DNA of 64,000 nucleotides from Tachypleus tridentatus (GCF_004210375.1 NC_134829.1:24320034-24384033), one strand, 5' to 3'; counted from the first letter of the stretch, positions 11,410 through 25,005 are shown. Numbers and translations: made by a program. The notes: generated from the letters alone by a model not told the origin.

Positions 11410-14400
11410 TCAAATGTTTAATTAACGATTTACTAATAACGTCTCTCACTAGAAGTATTTAGCTCATTAAAGTTTAAGTTGTCTATTACTTTTAACTAAA
11501 ATGATTCTTACTAGAAATATATATCATAGTTTAAGTTATTTACTATTTCAAGCTAATGTCTGTCATTAAAAATCTTTAGTTTATTACAGTTTAAAATGTT
11601 TAGCTTTTCATTAATGTCTCCCACTAGAAGTTTACTACTTCTTATTAATGTCTCTCTCTAAAAATCTTTAGTACATTACAGTTTAAGTCGTGTACTACTT
11701 CTTATTAATGTCTCTCTCTAAAAATCTTTAATACATTACAGTTTAAGTCGTGTACTACTTCTTATTAATGTCTCTCTCTAGAAATCTTTAGTACATTACA
11801 GTTTAAGTCGTGTACTACTTCTTATTAATGTCTCTCTCTAGAAGTCTTTAATACATTACAGTTTAAGTTGTTTACTACTTCTTATAAATGTCTCTTTCTA
11901 GAAGTCTTTAGTACATTACCGTTTAAGTTGTTTACTACTTCTTATAAATGTCTCTTTCTAGAAATCTTTAGTACATTACAGTTTAAGTCGTGTACTACTT
12001 CTTATTAATGTCTCTCTCTAGAAGTCTTTAATACATTACAGTTTAAGTTGTTTACTACTTCTTATAAATGTCTCTTTCTAGAAGTTTTTAATACATTACA
12101 GTTTAAGTTTACTACTTCTTATTGATGTGTCCTCTAGAAGTCTTTAGTACATTACAGTTTAAGTTTACTACTTCTTATAAATGTCTCTTTCTAGAAATCT
12201 TTAGTACATTACAGTTTAAGTCGTGTACTACTTCTTATTAATGTCTCTCTCTAGAAGTCTTTAATACATTACAGTTTAAGTTGTTTACTACTTCTTATAA
12301 ATGTCTCTTTCTAGAAGTTTTTAATACATTACAGTTTAAGTTGTTTACTACTTCTTATAAATGTCTCTTTCTAGAAGTCTTTAGTACATTACTGTTTAAG
12401 TTGTTTACTACTTCTTATAAATGTCTCTTTCTAGAATTCTTTAGTACATTACTGTTTAAGTTGTTTACTACTTCTTATTAATGTCTCTATCTAGAAGTCT
12501 TTAGTACATTACTGTTTAAGTTGTTCCTACTTCTTATTAATGTCTCTCTCTAGAAGTCTTTAGTACATTACAGTTTAAGTTTACTACTTCTTATTAATGT
12601 CTCTTTCTAGAAGTCTTTAATACATTACAGTTTAAGTTGTTTACTACTTCTTATTAATGTCTCTATCTAGAAGTTCTTAGTACATTACAGTTTATGTTGT
12701 TTACTACTTCTTATTAATGTCTCTATCTAGAAGTCCTTAGTACATTACAGTTTAAGTTTACTACTTCTTATTAATGTCTCTCTCTGGAAGTCTTTAGTAC
12801 ATTACAGTTTAATTGTTTACTACTTCTTATTAATGTCTCTTTTTAGACGTCTTTAGTACATTACAGTTTAAGTTGTTTACTACTTCTTATTAACGTCTCT
12901 ATCTAGAAGTCTTTAGTACATTACTGTTTAAGTTGTTTACTACTTCTTATTAATGTCTCTATCTAGAAGTCTTTAGTACATTACTGTTTAAGTTGTTTAC
13001 TACTTCTTATTAATGTCTCTATCTAGAAGTCTTTAATACATTACTGTTTAAGTTGCTTACTACTCCTTATTAATGTCTCTATCTAGAAGTCTTTAGTACA
13101 TTACTGTTTAAGTTGTTTACTACTTCTTATTAATGTCTCTATCTAGAAGTCTTTAGTACATTACTGTTTAAGTTGTTTACTACTTCTTATTAATGTCTCT
13201 ATCTGGAAGTCTTTAGTACATTACAGTTTAAGTTGTTTACTACTTCTTATAAATGTCTCTTTCTAGAAGTCTTTAATACATTACAGTTTAAGTTGTTTAC
13301 TAATTCTTATTAATGTCTCTATCTAGAAGTCTTTAGTACATTACTGTTTAAGTTGTTTACTACTTCTTATAAATGTCTCTATCTAGAAGTCTTTAGTACA
13401 TTACAGTTTAAGTTTACTACTTCTTATTGATGTGTCTCTCTTGAAGTCTTTAGTATATTACAGTTTAAATTTACTACTTCTTATTGATGTGTCTCTCTAG
13501 AAGTCTTTAGTACATTACAGTTTAAGTTTACTACTTCTTATTAATGTCTCTCTCTGGAAGTCTTTTGTACATTACAGTTTAAGTTTACTACTTCTTATTA
13601 ATGTCTCTATCTAGAAGTCCTTAGTACATTACTGTTTAAGTTGTTTACTACTTCTTATTAATGTCTCTATCTTGAAGTCTTTAGTACATTACATTTTAAG
13701 TTGTTTACTACTTCTTATTAATGTCTCTATCTAGAAGTCTTTAATACATTACAGTTTAAGTTTACTACTTCTTATTAATGTCTCTATCTAGAAGTCTTTA
13801 GTACATTACAGTTTAAGTTTACTACTTCTTATTAATGTCTCTTTCTAGAAGTCTTTAATACATTACAGTTTAAGTTGTTTACTACTTCTTATTAATGTCT
13901 CTATCTAGAAGTCCTTAGTACATTACAGTTTAGGTTGTTTACTACTTCTTATTAATGTCTCTATCTAGAAGTCCTTAGTACATTACTGTTTAAGTTGTTT
14001 ACTACTTCTTATTAATGTATCTATCTAGAAGTCTTTAGTACATTACATTTTAAGTTGTTTACTACTTCTTATTAATGTCTCTATCTAGAAGTCTTTAGTA
14101 CATTACTGTTTAAGTTGTTTACTACTTCTTATTAATGTCTCTATCTAGAAGTCTTTAGTACATTACTGTTTAAGTTGTTTACTACTTCTTATTAACGTCT
14201 CTATCTAGAAGTCTTTAGTACATTACTGTTTAAGTTGTTTACTACTTCTTATTAATGTCTCTATCTAGAAGTCTTTAATACATTACTGTTTAAGTTGGTT
14301 ACTACTTCTTATTAACGTCTCTATCTAGAAATTTTTAGACATTACAGTTTAAGTTGTTTACTACTTCTTATTAACGTCTCTCTCTAGAAATTTTTAGACA

Positions 14401-14665
14401 TTACAGTTTAAGTTGTTTACTACTTCTTATTAACGTCTCTATCTAGAAGTCTTTAGACATTACAGTTTAAGTTGTTTACTACTTCTTATTAACGTCTCTC
14501 TCTAGAAATTTTTAGACATTACAGTTTAAGTTGTTTACTACTTCTTATTAACGTCTCTCTCTAGAAATTTTTAGACATTACAGTTTAAGTTGTTTACTAC
14601 TTCTTATTAACGTCTCTATCTAGAAGTCTTTAGTACATTACTGTTTAAACCGATTACTACTTATC
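11410..14665. repeat. 60-bp satellite, about 50 units
   Basis: Tandem array of a unit reading, in parts, 'actacttcttattaatgtc', 'tctatctagaagtctttag', 'tacattacagtttaagttgt'. Most units are 60 bp. A minority are 56 bp (lacking four bases before 'actacttc') and a block at about 14310-14600 is 58 bp with 'gaaatttttagacatt'. Units left of about 11630 are clearly degenerate, while the interior is uniform, as expected from unequal exchange. Variant classes cluster: 'aaatgtctctttc' at 11880-12430, 'aatgtctctatc' at 12900-14300, and 'aacgtctctctc' at the right end. Reading frames inside are by-products of the repeat. Confidence 0.97.
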
Positions 14666-16079
14666 CACAGTGTCGTTAAGTCGCGCCAGTTAACTACAAC
14701 GTAACAAAATGTTTACTTCACTACAGTCTATAATATTTAATTCAGAGTTGGTCTTATAAAAGCTTTCCATGAGTTCTGTAGTAACATAAAACACTTATGG
14801 GATAAGCAAAATGTTTTATTTCTTGGACTGGTCAGCTGTTTTCGTGCCAGAAGGAAAAAAACACACTTGCAGTCCACATTTTGAGGCCGTAGGTTCGTAG
14901 AGCGGCGACAGTTAAATTTCTCTTTTCGATCAGACACTAGTAGTCCAGAAGTTGTGAGGTAAGTGCCTGTTTAATCAGTTCAAAATTAGAGACATGTAAT
15001 GTTTATAGTCTGTCTGTAGCTCTACGCAAATAGTTAAAACGAACAAAAATTTAATCTTTTAGTTTAATGTCGGATTCTTAAAATATCCAATTAACTTCTT
15101 CGGAACAAATCAAATGTTAAAGATGAAACATCTCAGTGTACCTATAAAGAACTGAGATACCTTATAATGAAACATTTTTCAATATCAAATCAGTAAGCCA
15201 CTACCAAAACCGATATAAAGTCGTAGTAGAACGGCGTATTCAGAATTACGTTTTAGCGTTATTTGGCATTCGTATGTTGTTCGTATGATGCCACAGGTAA
15301 TTAATTATTTCAACTGATCGCCTTTGTGAAAGATATATATGTAACAGCTCTTTCTGTAAAATATTCATACACTTAGATCATAAGATGTATTCAGGCTAGA
15401 GATTTAGATCTTCAACAACGGAAATATATATCCATTGTACTTTAATGCTATTGGGAAATAAAGATAGAAGGATCAACCTAGATAACAGGATCATTTAGAA
15501 AAAGACTTGTAACAAGTCCTACTACTGCTAAGCGAAGTGCCACTTTTAACAGATGAAAATCTACGCCGTCCATATCTCAGGTAAGATAATAAAGAAAGGT
15601 ATCCATCTATAAACAAAGCCAACAATGTATGTACTCACCATGAAGAGGCTTCCACTGATACGTCCCGTTCAACTGTTATTTACTTCAAGCTACAAAAAAA
15701 ATTACATTTTGAACACATAACAGTCAAATCACCAGGTGCAGCACCTATAAAGTTCTTTATGATGAGACTGTTGAAACATCCAGAAACAGACGATGAAAAA
15801 CCGTCGTCCTTGTATATCAAATGGCTTATGGAAATCTTAAGAGAGGATTGATGAGCTCTTGACCTGACAACTTTATGACGGAGATTTTTGCAATAGAAAC
15901 TACCCTGTAAGGCTATTCACAAGATGCGTATTTCTCAAATAGAACACTACTTGACAAGTCTCCAATATGGTTTCAATATAATGTACTCAATCCTTTGTAG
16001 AATCAAAGTTAATTTATCAAATAACGGGTTAAAAGCTACAGTTGAACACTCAATAAAACCCTATACTAAAAATCCGACA
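14666..16079. other. No gene seen
   Basis: About 1.4 kb without a convincing frame or repeat. Segments around 15480-15900 are less AT-rich and could be an old mobile-element remnant, but I could not match them to any family. Confidence 0.4.
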
Positions 16080-16087
16080 TTAATGTA

Positions 16088-16361
16088 TTTTTTGTTTTTG
16101 AATTTCGCGCAAAGCTACACGAGAGCTATATACGCTAGCTGTCCCTAATTTAGCAGTGTAAGACTAGAGGGAAGGTAGCTAGTCATCACCACCCACCGCC
16201 AACTCTTGGGCCACTCTTTTACCAACAAATAGTGGGATTGACGGTAACATTATAACGCCCACACGGCTGAAAGAGCGAGCATGTTTGGTGCGACCAGGAT
16301 TCGAACCCGCCACCCTCAGATTACAAGTCGAACGCCCTAACCCACTTGGCCATACCGGGCC
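16088..16361 (-). repeat. Main SINE (family 1), full length
   Basis: Minus-strand copy from 'tttgtttttgaatttcgcgc' to 'ggccataccgggcc'. A perfect 11-bp target-site duplication, ttaatgtattt (16080-16090 and 16362-16372), marks a fairly young insertion. Confidence 0.95.
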
Positions 16362-16703
16362 TTAATGTATTTCTAGAACACAGGTAGTTCCTTAAACAGC
16401 AAATTAAGAGTTTTAATTTAAAAATTAATAAAATTCTCCAATAAATATCAAACAGATAAATATTTTAGTTAACAATAACGTTGTTATCAATAGGAAAATG
16501 GTAGCTGGTTTTATAGAATAAAACTAAAATATTGATTATATTTCATTCTTTTAATAACATTTTCCAATTTCAAACGCTCAATCAATATAGGCTTCGATAA
16601 ATTATAAAAGCAAAACTGTTTCTCGAAAATAATGAATTTGATTTCATTAAAATAAAAGTGAAATATGTATTGGTTAAACTGAACACGTTCAATATGTGTA
16701 TAC

Positions 16704-16790
16704 CCAACGGTGGCTTAGCAATAAGCTTGAATATTTATGACGTTAACATTTTGGTTCGATCCCTGTGGGGATCATAGCGAAGAATTAAAG
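16704..16790 (+). repeat. Old family-2-like SINE fragment
   Basis: 'caacggtggcttagcaataag' followed by a B-box-like 'ttggttcgatccctgtgggg' resembles the head of the short SINE. The 3' part is not recognisable. Confidence 0.45.
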
Positions 16791-17879
16791 AAATTGTTTA
16801 GTAAACTATAGTTTGTTTCTGAAATAAATGAAAAAAAATATCGTTTCACGCGCATACAAAATCCATAACATTTTGTTTTGCCACTTGCAACATATATTTA
16901 TTTATTTTCCACAATTTATTAAAACAATTGTTAATTAGCTGTATTACATACTGGTGGTTTTTGGATATTTGATAATAAAGTTTGAAGAAAGAAACGACCT
17001 TTAATCTCCAGCAAATAATATAAAAAACATTTAATTCATCCAGTGTTTTATCATTGCGGCTTTATCAGGTCCAGCAGAAAAAGGAAAAAAAAACAGTTAC
17101 TCAACTGCTAACTCTAATAAAGCTCCAATGGTGAGACGTTGATGAAGATAACAAGTCATTTTATATGTTATTATCTGGATAGCTAAAATCGTTTTTTTCT
17201 TCGAATTTTATTGTCAAAATAATAAAGAAAATCTTGCCCAACACGTTCTATAAATAAGACATTTTTAAAAGGTAATGACAGCTGTTCAGTTGTATATTTC
17301 CTTCTTCTTTTGTTTGTCATAGTCATTTATTCATTTCATCCAATATCCATACAATCTCTTCTGTGTTAGCTGTTCTACAGATCTACGATTTGAAAAAAAA
17401 CAAACAAACATATTCTGTTTTATTCACCACCAAAGGAGAATTAGTGAGCTTCAGAGTCAAATAACTTCCCTTCGTAATATTCAAACTTATGCTTCGAATT
17501 ATGAGTAAAAAATTTAAAACATCTACCTAAAGCACGTGACTTGGTATATTCAGCAAATACCCCTAGTTCTGAGATCTTATATCTCAATACGATTAACAAT
17601 GAAAGTTGGTTGAGGCTCCTTTTTAAGAAGATAAAAAAGAACGGACGCGAACATCAGCTGTAACAAGAAACTTAATATTCTACATTCTAAGTTTATATCC
17701 TTCGTTTTAGTTGAGGCGAGTTATAGGAACCGGGGAGCTCAGGGAAACAAAACGTCTTTTGTCTGCTTGCCTGTTCGCTGTAAGTTATTTATTTTGATTA
17801 AACAGACAAATACAAACTAGAAACAGAGCCAGTGTGTGTGTGGTTGGAAATTCTTTTTGTCTGTTTGTTAGCAGTGTAG
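16791..17879. other. No gene seen
   Basis: AT-rich; no frame, repeat or RNA gene that I can support. Confidence 0.45.
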
Positions 17880-18415
17880 AAAATTTATATTCCCTAAAGA
17901 TTTTTTCACATTTCCTAAACATATAAATAATCTCTATAGATTTTTATATTTCCTATAGATTTTTACCATCGGTGTAAATATTTACACTTTCTACAGATAT
18001 ATTTTAGATGCTTCGTTTGTTTGTTTGTTTTTAATTTCGCGCAAAGCTACACGAGGACTATCTGCGTTAGCCGTCCCTAATTTAGCAGTGTAAGATTAGA
18101 AAGAAGGCAGCTAGTCATCACCACTTATAGCCAACTCTTGGGCTACTCTTTTACCAACGAATAGTGGGATTGACTGTCACATTATAACGCCCTCACGGCT
18201 GAAAGGGCGAGCATGTTTAGTGCGACGAGGATTCGAACCCACGGCCCTAAGATTACAAGACGAACGCCTTAACACACCTGACCATGCCGGGCCCTTTTGG
18301 ATGCTGTATAGATTTTTTTATATTTCTATGGACTTTTATAACTTCCAGAGATATTGGGTATTTTCTATAGATGTGTATATTTCCATTAAATTTTTGTATC
18401 TTCTATAGATTTCTT
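17880..18415. repeat. Degenerate minisatellite split by a SINE
   Basis: Variants of 'tatatttcctatagatttt' recur at irregular intervals of about 25-35 bp on both sides of the family-1 SINE at 18015-18294, so the SINE landed inside an older repeat. Confidence 0.6.
18015..18294 (-). repeat. Main SINE (family 1), full length
   Basis: Complete minus-strand copy with tail complement, body, B-box complement 'ggattcgaacccacg' and end 'gccgggccc'. An 11-bp target-site duplication with one mismatch flanks it (ttttagatgct and ttttggatgct). Confidence 0.94.
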
Positions 18416-18576
18416 ATCAAAAGGAGGAAAGAGCAGAATGCTAACATTCACAGTACGTGTTTTCCTTAAGATTAGTTATATTATTATATTCACAAACTTA
18501 CTTGCAGCTTATAAGCTTTATTTATACAATGGTTGTAACCAACCGATGTCATTTAATTGTTACTAGAGCCGTGATA

Positions 18577-18848
18577 GAGCCTGGCATGGCCAGGTGGTTA
18601 AGGCACTCGACTCGTAATCCGAGAGTTCCGGGTTGGAATCCCCGTCACACCAAACATGCTCGCCCTTTCAGGCGTGTGGGCGTTATAATGTAACGGTCAA
18701 TCCCACTATTCGTTGGTAAAAGAGTAGCCCAAAAGTTGATGGTGGGTGGAGATGGCTAGCTACCTTCCCTCTAATCTTACACTGCTAAATTAGAGACGGC
18801 TAGCGCAGATAGCCCTCAGGTAGCTTTGCTTGAAATTCAAAACAAACC
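18577..18848 (+). repeat. Main SINE (family 1), full length
   Basis: Starts 'gagcctggcatggccaggtgg' and ends 'gaaattcaaaacaaacc'. The B box reads 'gggttggaatcc', one change from consensus. A short imperfect duplication around 'gtgata' is present on both sides. Confidence 0.92.
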
Positions 18849-20650
18849 AAGCGTGATATCAACCAGCTAATTTTTTTCAAGCGGCCTGTCTTTTCCCGTC
18901 TTTACATTTAAAGCACGTTTGTTTATTACGAAAGATTATTAGGTTTGTCTCTTGAAATGGATGCACCATTTATATCCAACTCAAGAACGGTGATAAAAAA
19001 TTGTTCAGCGTATCCGATGTCGGTTGTTTTATCTTAAAGATTATGTAGTTTATTTCAGAGTGAGAATATTCGCAGTTTTAATAACTGGTCTTATAGCACC
19101 CCGAGGCTAATACGACTTGGCATTTATATCTCTCGGCTAAAAAAAGAAAGTTTATTGACTTTATTTACACCTATTTATTAGTGCCTAACAAGATTCAGAG
19201 AACAAATAGTCGTATCATTTGAGAGCTTGCTCCGAATTGGGGCTATTTTTCTTCAAAGGATAAAGCGAAAATTCCAATAAAAGTCTAATACGAATTAACT
19301 GATCGAATTTGACATAAGTACACCTAACATTGACATCAGAAAGCACGTCAACTGAATTATACTTTCATCAGACGAAAGAGACAGATAATTAAGTTTAAGT
19401 TTTGAACTAACTCAACTCATTAAGTTATAGATAAAAGGAAGCTTCAGGATGGAATACAAACGTAAATAAGTAAAAACGAAATTCACAAGCATCATTACCA
19501 CTAGGACTAGATTGTCTCTATGCTTGCTTGTCAAAGAAAACTTATATATGTATCTATCTACAAGATGAAATATTATGATGCAAAGTTGTCACCAATGTTT
19601 GTTTTTCTTTAATACTGTAAGATATGTCTCTTTGGCGTTAAACTGTAACATTATTATACATTGTTGAATTAAATAAAATTTAAACCTGAGTCAGAATAAT
19701 TAGATTTTTGGCACTAAGTTGATGTTGCGTTATGTGCACATCAGAGTGAAGACGCTCACTCTACTATATCTACACAATGCATTAGTAAAACATAGATTAG
19801 CTGCGTCAGAACATTACTCTCCAGTCACATAAACACCATCCTCTTGTAGTTGAATTTAAGTGCTGTTAAAATGACCACGTTTACTATGACATCCCAGTTA
19901 ATTACTTTAATGCTCAAAGAGATACCTAATAAATCAAGAGAATGCAACGTTTACTGTGATGAACTATATAATACATTTTAATGATTGTACACCATTAAAC
20001 AATGAAACTCATTAGAAATTCGGGAGTGTGACGTCAACGTGCACGCAAAGTGACAATTACACCCGTATATCTCTCTTACGATATTCCAGCAGTATTGTTT
20101 AATAAAACACACAATGCACTGTTAAACAAGCTTACTTCAGTAGATGTAAACATTTTGTGGTTTTGTGTGTTTATGTTACGTACTTGTGTTGCGAAAAATA
20201 TTCGTTGTTACCAGATATCTTAAGAATCATAATATTTTATGTAGGCATAAAAATAATTCGAGCATATTACTCATATCTACAGTATTTAACGAAATAATAT
20301 TTGCACAGATATAAGTGTTTCAAAACGTGTGATTACGGTTTTAAATTTCGTACCACTTGAATGATTAAAATATTTATTGTATTTAAAATGTTAATGAATA
20401 CATATTAATAATAAAAAAGCCAAAATATATGATGTCTGAAAGAAATGTTTTTTCTTTTTCTTTTAAATACCCCGCATAGTAAATTTCGCAAGTATCTAAA
20501 GTTGTTTCTCAACATCTAATCTACTTTGATGTATATTAGTAATAAAGATTTATTTTCACTGAAAACGTTTGTTTACGTATATGCTACATGAGAAAAACTA
20601 ATTAAATAAAAATTGAATTATCTAATGTACTCATTGAAGTTGTTTGCGAA
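18849..20650. other. No gene seen
   Basis: About 1.8 kb of AT-rich DNA with no repeat family or frame that I can support. Confidence 0.45.
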
Positions 20651-21016
20651 ACTAATTTGAAAATCATCATGTCATGCTATGAGAAGTTACTGCCGTTCCA
20701 TCGTGTTTTGAATGTACTACCTGCTGTGAACAGAGTATCATTTGTATGTCAGTGTTACCTGCTAGTGTTAACAGGAAGTATTTACATAGACAAATTTTGG
20801 AAGCCAGACAAACCTAGAAACAATCACCAGTTATTTTTTTATAACGAGATTCGCAATGAAAATGTTATAGGCGCTTCGGCCAAGGTCCTGGAAAATCACT
20901 TATGCCACAGAATTACTACTGTCAGCACAATATGGACAATAAGAATCGTTCCACCTCTACTTATAAGCTCAACAAGGACCTAAGAACAGAAAATAAGTTT
21001 TATTGTCGTTGTTTAG

Positions 21017-21655
21017 TTGGTGAGAGCAAACGTTTTTGAGCCTGAACTGTATCTTAAAAGAAAAGATTTTAGTCCCCTATTTAAACAATTGTACATAAAA
21101 ATTTACACAAAATTACCTCTACTCTTGACAGATGCAGCAAGCGTCATGATCTTATCAGTGTTTGATGGGTTCAGAAATAAAAAGTCAAGAATGAACGATA
21201 TTTGTGGCAAAATCATCGAATGGACAGTTTTGGTGTCAGTTCGGTTATGGTTCAGGAGAGTACAGTTGGATGGACATAGAAATTTTTCTTGTGCTTTTGA
21301 AAAACATATAGACCATTTTGACAATATTTTATCATGCTATTGCGGTATTGGACTCCTTTCACGACTCATAATGAGCAAAATTAACCCAGAGTATTTTGAT
21401 CAACAAAGATATCTAGTATTATTCTTCAGGATAATGATGTAATACCTGGAACAAGAAACTATAAAAATCATAGACTGACATACAACAAATGCTAACATGC
21501 TTCCAATAGAACTCCATATAAAATATCTGTATGTAGTACCCATCAACATCTTTTACAGCCAGAACATTAAATAATCTTTTATAACGATACACGCCAATAC
21601 AACAGAAGTGTGCCTCGCAGATGGAAAGACTATATCGGAGGCAGTAGAGTGTGTT
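21017..21655 (+). pseudogene. Decayed Tc1/mariner-type DNA transposase
   Basis: Pieces of a Tc1/mariner transposase appear in order on the plus strand but in more than one frame. LLTDAASVMILSVFDG near 21118 matches the LFTDESRF...DG block, with the first catalytic Asp kept and ES changed. MNDIC, then SVMVQ in another frame, match the ERFND...GGSVMVWGG block. LDGHRNF follows. LQDND near 21424 matches the QDNARPH block with the second catalytic Asp. SVPRRWKDYIGG near 21605 matches the C-terminal SMPRR..A.I..RGG. The family is about 340 residues, so the original may have begun near 20650, where one frame runs 20657-21442 with only two stops; that front part I cannot align. Frame changes and stops make it non-functional. 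Terminal inverted repeats were not found. Confidence 0.68.
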
Positions 21656-21662
21656 TGTGACG

Positions 21663-21765
21663 TCTTATAGCAAAACCACATCGAGCTATCTGCTGTGTCT
21701 GCCGAAGGGAATCGAACCCTTATTTTAGCATTGGAAATCTGAATATTTATCTCTATTCAGTGGAG
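21663..21765 (-). repeat. Family-2 SINE
   Basis: The minus strand gives the B-box-like 'agggttcgattccctt', 'cacagcagatagctcgatg' and the family end 'gtggttttgctataag'. It sits directly after the transposase remnant. Confidence 0.8.
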
Positions 21766-21963
21766 GAAAGCATACTGGTTACTAAGCAACACGATACCAT
21801 GTATCATTATCACTGTTGACATTACTAGCTACTCAAAACTTTCTAGGACGATCGTTTTTCAGTACTAATAAATGTTTATTTTTCATCAGATTTATGGCAT
21901 GCATTGGAAGCTTTATGACCAAGCAACAAATGAAAAGTTTTCCTCTCTGGGACATTGATTTAT

Positions 21964-22463
21964 NNNNNNNNNNNNNNNNNNNNNNNNNNNNNNNNNNNNN
22001 NNNNNNNNNNNNNNNNNNNNNNNNNNNNNNNNNNNNNNNNNNNNNNNNNNNNNNNNNNNNNNNNNNNNNNNNNNNNNNNNNNNNNNNNNNNNNNNNNNNN
22101 NNNNNNNNNNNNNNNNNNNNNNNNNNNNNNNNNNNNNNNNNNNNNNNNNNNNNNNNNNNNNNNNNNNNNNNNNNNNNNNNNNNNNNNNNNNNNNNNNNNN
22201 NNNNNNNNNNNNNNNNNNNNNNNNNNNNNNNNNNNNNNNNNNNNNNNNNNNNNNNNNNNNNNNNNNNNNNNNNNNNNNNNNNNNNNNNNNNNNNNNNNNN
22301 NNNNNNNNNNNNNNNNNNNNNNNNNNNNNNNNNNNNNNNNNNNNNNNNNNNNNNNNNNNNNNNNNNNNNNNNNNNNNNNNNNNNNNNNNNNNNNNNNNNN
22401 NNNNNNNNNNNNNNNNNNNNNNNNNNNNNNNNNNNNNNNNNNNNNNNNNNNNNNNNNNNNNNN
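21964..22463. other. Assembly gap of exactly 500 N
   Basis: 500 consecutive N, a conventional spacer length, so its true size is unknown. It lies immediately left of the tandem array; the left edge of the array is unresolved. Confidence 0.99.
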
Positions 22464-24919
22464 GTTTACGTTTTATTGACACGTCTACTGTTATTTTAAT
22501 CACAAACTCGTAGTTTGTAGTACTTGAACAGTAAACACATAAACATATAACTTATCATGTGAAAATGCACATGGCACAACGTTGTTAATAGTATCACTAC
22601 TCTAAAGTTTAGAAAATCTTCATGTTTCGACCCACCATCTTAATGAAAAATTGATATCGATGTACCATACAGTAATATAACACTTATATTTAAGTGTTTC
22701 CACTCATCTATAAAGTTACAACTTAGGAATCAATTACGTGCTGTAAACGACATAAACATGCGCAGAAGAGAATAGTTTATATTGAAGTAAAATTGAAATT
22801 AACATCATTTACAACGCTAATAACTTTGAGAAAGAGCCGATGCTGTTTTTCTTCATTTTAACATTCGTGCTTCTTACAACGTTTTCATAACGTCATATGA
22901 TTATATCCTGTATTATTGTTTAAGATTAGAAAGATTCCATTAAAATGTCATAAAAGTTACTACTAATTGTGAACACTAATGTAGTTTATTGTTCTAACAG
23001 AGAAGATTGGTGGTAGTTTTGCTCCTAAAAACTTGCAACAAAGTTATTAATATGTAATGATCATAATTACAGGTTTATAAACAATTATTTTGTCGTTCAT
23101 TATGAGTCAATAGTTTTATAAACTTTTCGATATGCAATGAATTTGTTGACAAATAATTCTAAATATATTCATCACTCGAAAGTCCCTCAAGTATCATACA
23201 ACAAAAAAAAAAAGATCAGTAATTACAGATTACAGTGCTTCGGACATCATTTCAAAGGTGTTTTAATGTTAGAACTAGTCTATCCACACGTTCAAAATAA
23301 GGGTACGTTTCATGTGGATAGTAAGTATAAAAATTGTACTTCAAGGACTGTAAACTCAAACACCAAATTTTGCTTGTTACTTATAAACTCCTTGCATATT
23401 AGTCCAAAGGACTGTGTAGGATGTACCACCAGAGAACTCATATAGCTGGGAAATTTGAGAACATGTAGTGCACGACATATCTTGATATATATCCTATCTA
23501 CTATCAGTGTGTATATTAGTACAGTTAGTATAGTTGATTGTGAGAAGCTGTTACAGCTTTGGAAGATACTGATAATAGCTAACCACAGGCTTTAAATAAA
23601 TAGATAGGTTTTAGTGGTTCCACATCGTATGAGACTATTTCTCGCGTGCTTAAAACCAAATGATAAATAAATTATTTTATATTTAAGAATGATCAATTGT
23701 GTAATTTGTAAAAAATATTAAAATTTCGAAAATTCTTCTGTGTTAATAAATAATGTTTACATAAAATTCATAGAAACAGTAACAACATCCAAATATCTTC
23801 TTAGATGTGAAACAACTATACTAATATTCTAATTATACGACATAAATACGTCTTAGTGTTTCTGTATTAATTTTGTAAGAGAACACTTTGTGTTTCAATC
23901 GTCTGTTTTCCTACTTAACTTTTGAGAGAATTATGTACATACGTGGATTAAAATTACATTTTCATATATATATATATGCAATCTTCAGTTGGAATCACTG
24001 CGAAAAGTGAAATGTCTCACCATTTGTACATTTCGTTTATTGGTATAAATTCAATCGAAAAATGTAACTACTGTAAGAAGACATCAACTCTAAAACTTTC
24101 CTTCTCCATTGTGATTGAGCACGATGTTCTTTTGACACATCACGGTTAATCTTATACTTTGTAATTAAAGCTACTGTAACATTTAAATGAATAATTAAAT
24201 TTACAAAGCATTAAATTTGTTGTATATTTAGACATGAGACATTTTTATTGTTCACAGTATTCAGTAAATATTAAAATATAGTGATATTCTTCAAGTTTTA
24301 GTGTCTATATTGTTGTGTATCTAGAATATCTAGCAGTGAAAAAAAGAGATTAAAACAGAAAGGTTAACTATTTTACTTCTAGCAGAATAAGTTGTTTAAA
24401 CCCTCATATGAATAACAACTGGAAAACTGTTCAAGTTCACAGGATCAATGTTAATTATTTTTGCTTTATTCTGTATTTCAAGCAAGAAACGAAAGAAGAG
24501 TTGTGCTTCGTTATCAGTTTATTACAATATTTTACAAATACAAAAACAGTGGTATGTAAACCAATTGAAAGTTGTTAATATTTTTTTATCTAAATGAATG
24601 ACACATTAAGTTCTTGTTACCTACTAATGGAGACTTAAGGACAGGCGAAATCAAAATTCCATAAATATTTTGAATAATTTCATCACATAAATCAGTTACT
24701 AGTTATATTTTCAATTCGTACACTATAAGCGTTCAATACAAACAATCTATGGTTCTAGTGCAAAACATGTAAACAAGAAATCTATGTTCCGAGCTGTAAA
24801 ATGTGTAAACAAGATAAGTTAACACTATTGCGTTTTAAAACAAATAGACTGTTCTAGACTAATAAATAAGATAAGTCAAATTGTATTTCGGTATATTATA
24901 ATTCGAATGACTTTATATT

Positions 24920-25005
24920 TGGCTGTAATCCAACGCTGGCAACGAAGAGCACTGTGGTCGTTACTACAGGGAAACTGAGCAAGGTCCAGGTTCGATGTTT
25001 CATCC
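24920..25005 (+). repeat. tRNA-like SINE fragment inside R
   Basis: 'ggctgtaatccaacgctggc' to 'caggttcgatgtttc' has B-box-like spacing and is repeated at the matching place in every R copy (near 28750, 39945, 43775, 54965 and 58780). Low similarity to the other SINEs. Confidence 0.4.

Noticed and set aside
12281-12481. 66-codon repetitive frame
   Set aside because: It is only a translation of the 60-bp satellite; unit lengths of 56 and 58 elsewhere break the frame.
11410-14665. Possible CRISPR-like array of regular repeats
   Set aside because: Units abut one another without unique spacers and the genome is eukaryotic; this is a satellite.
21816-22503. Long frames across 21816-22503 on both strands
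   Set aside because: They consist almost wholly of the 500-N gap.
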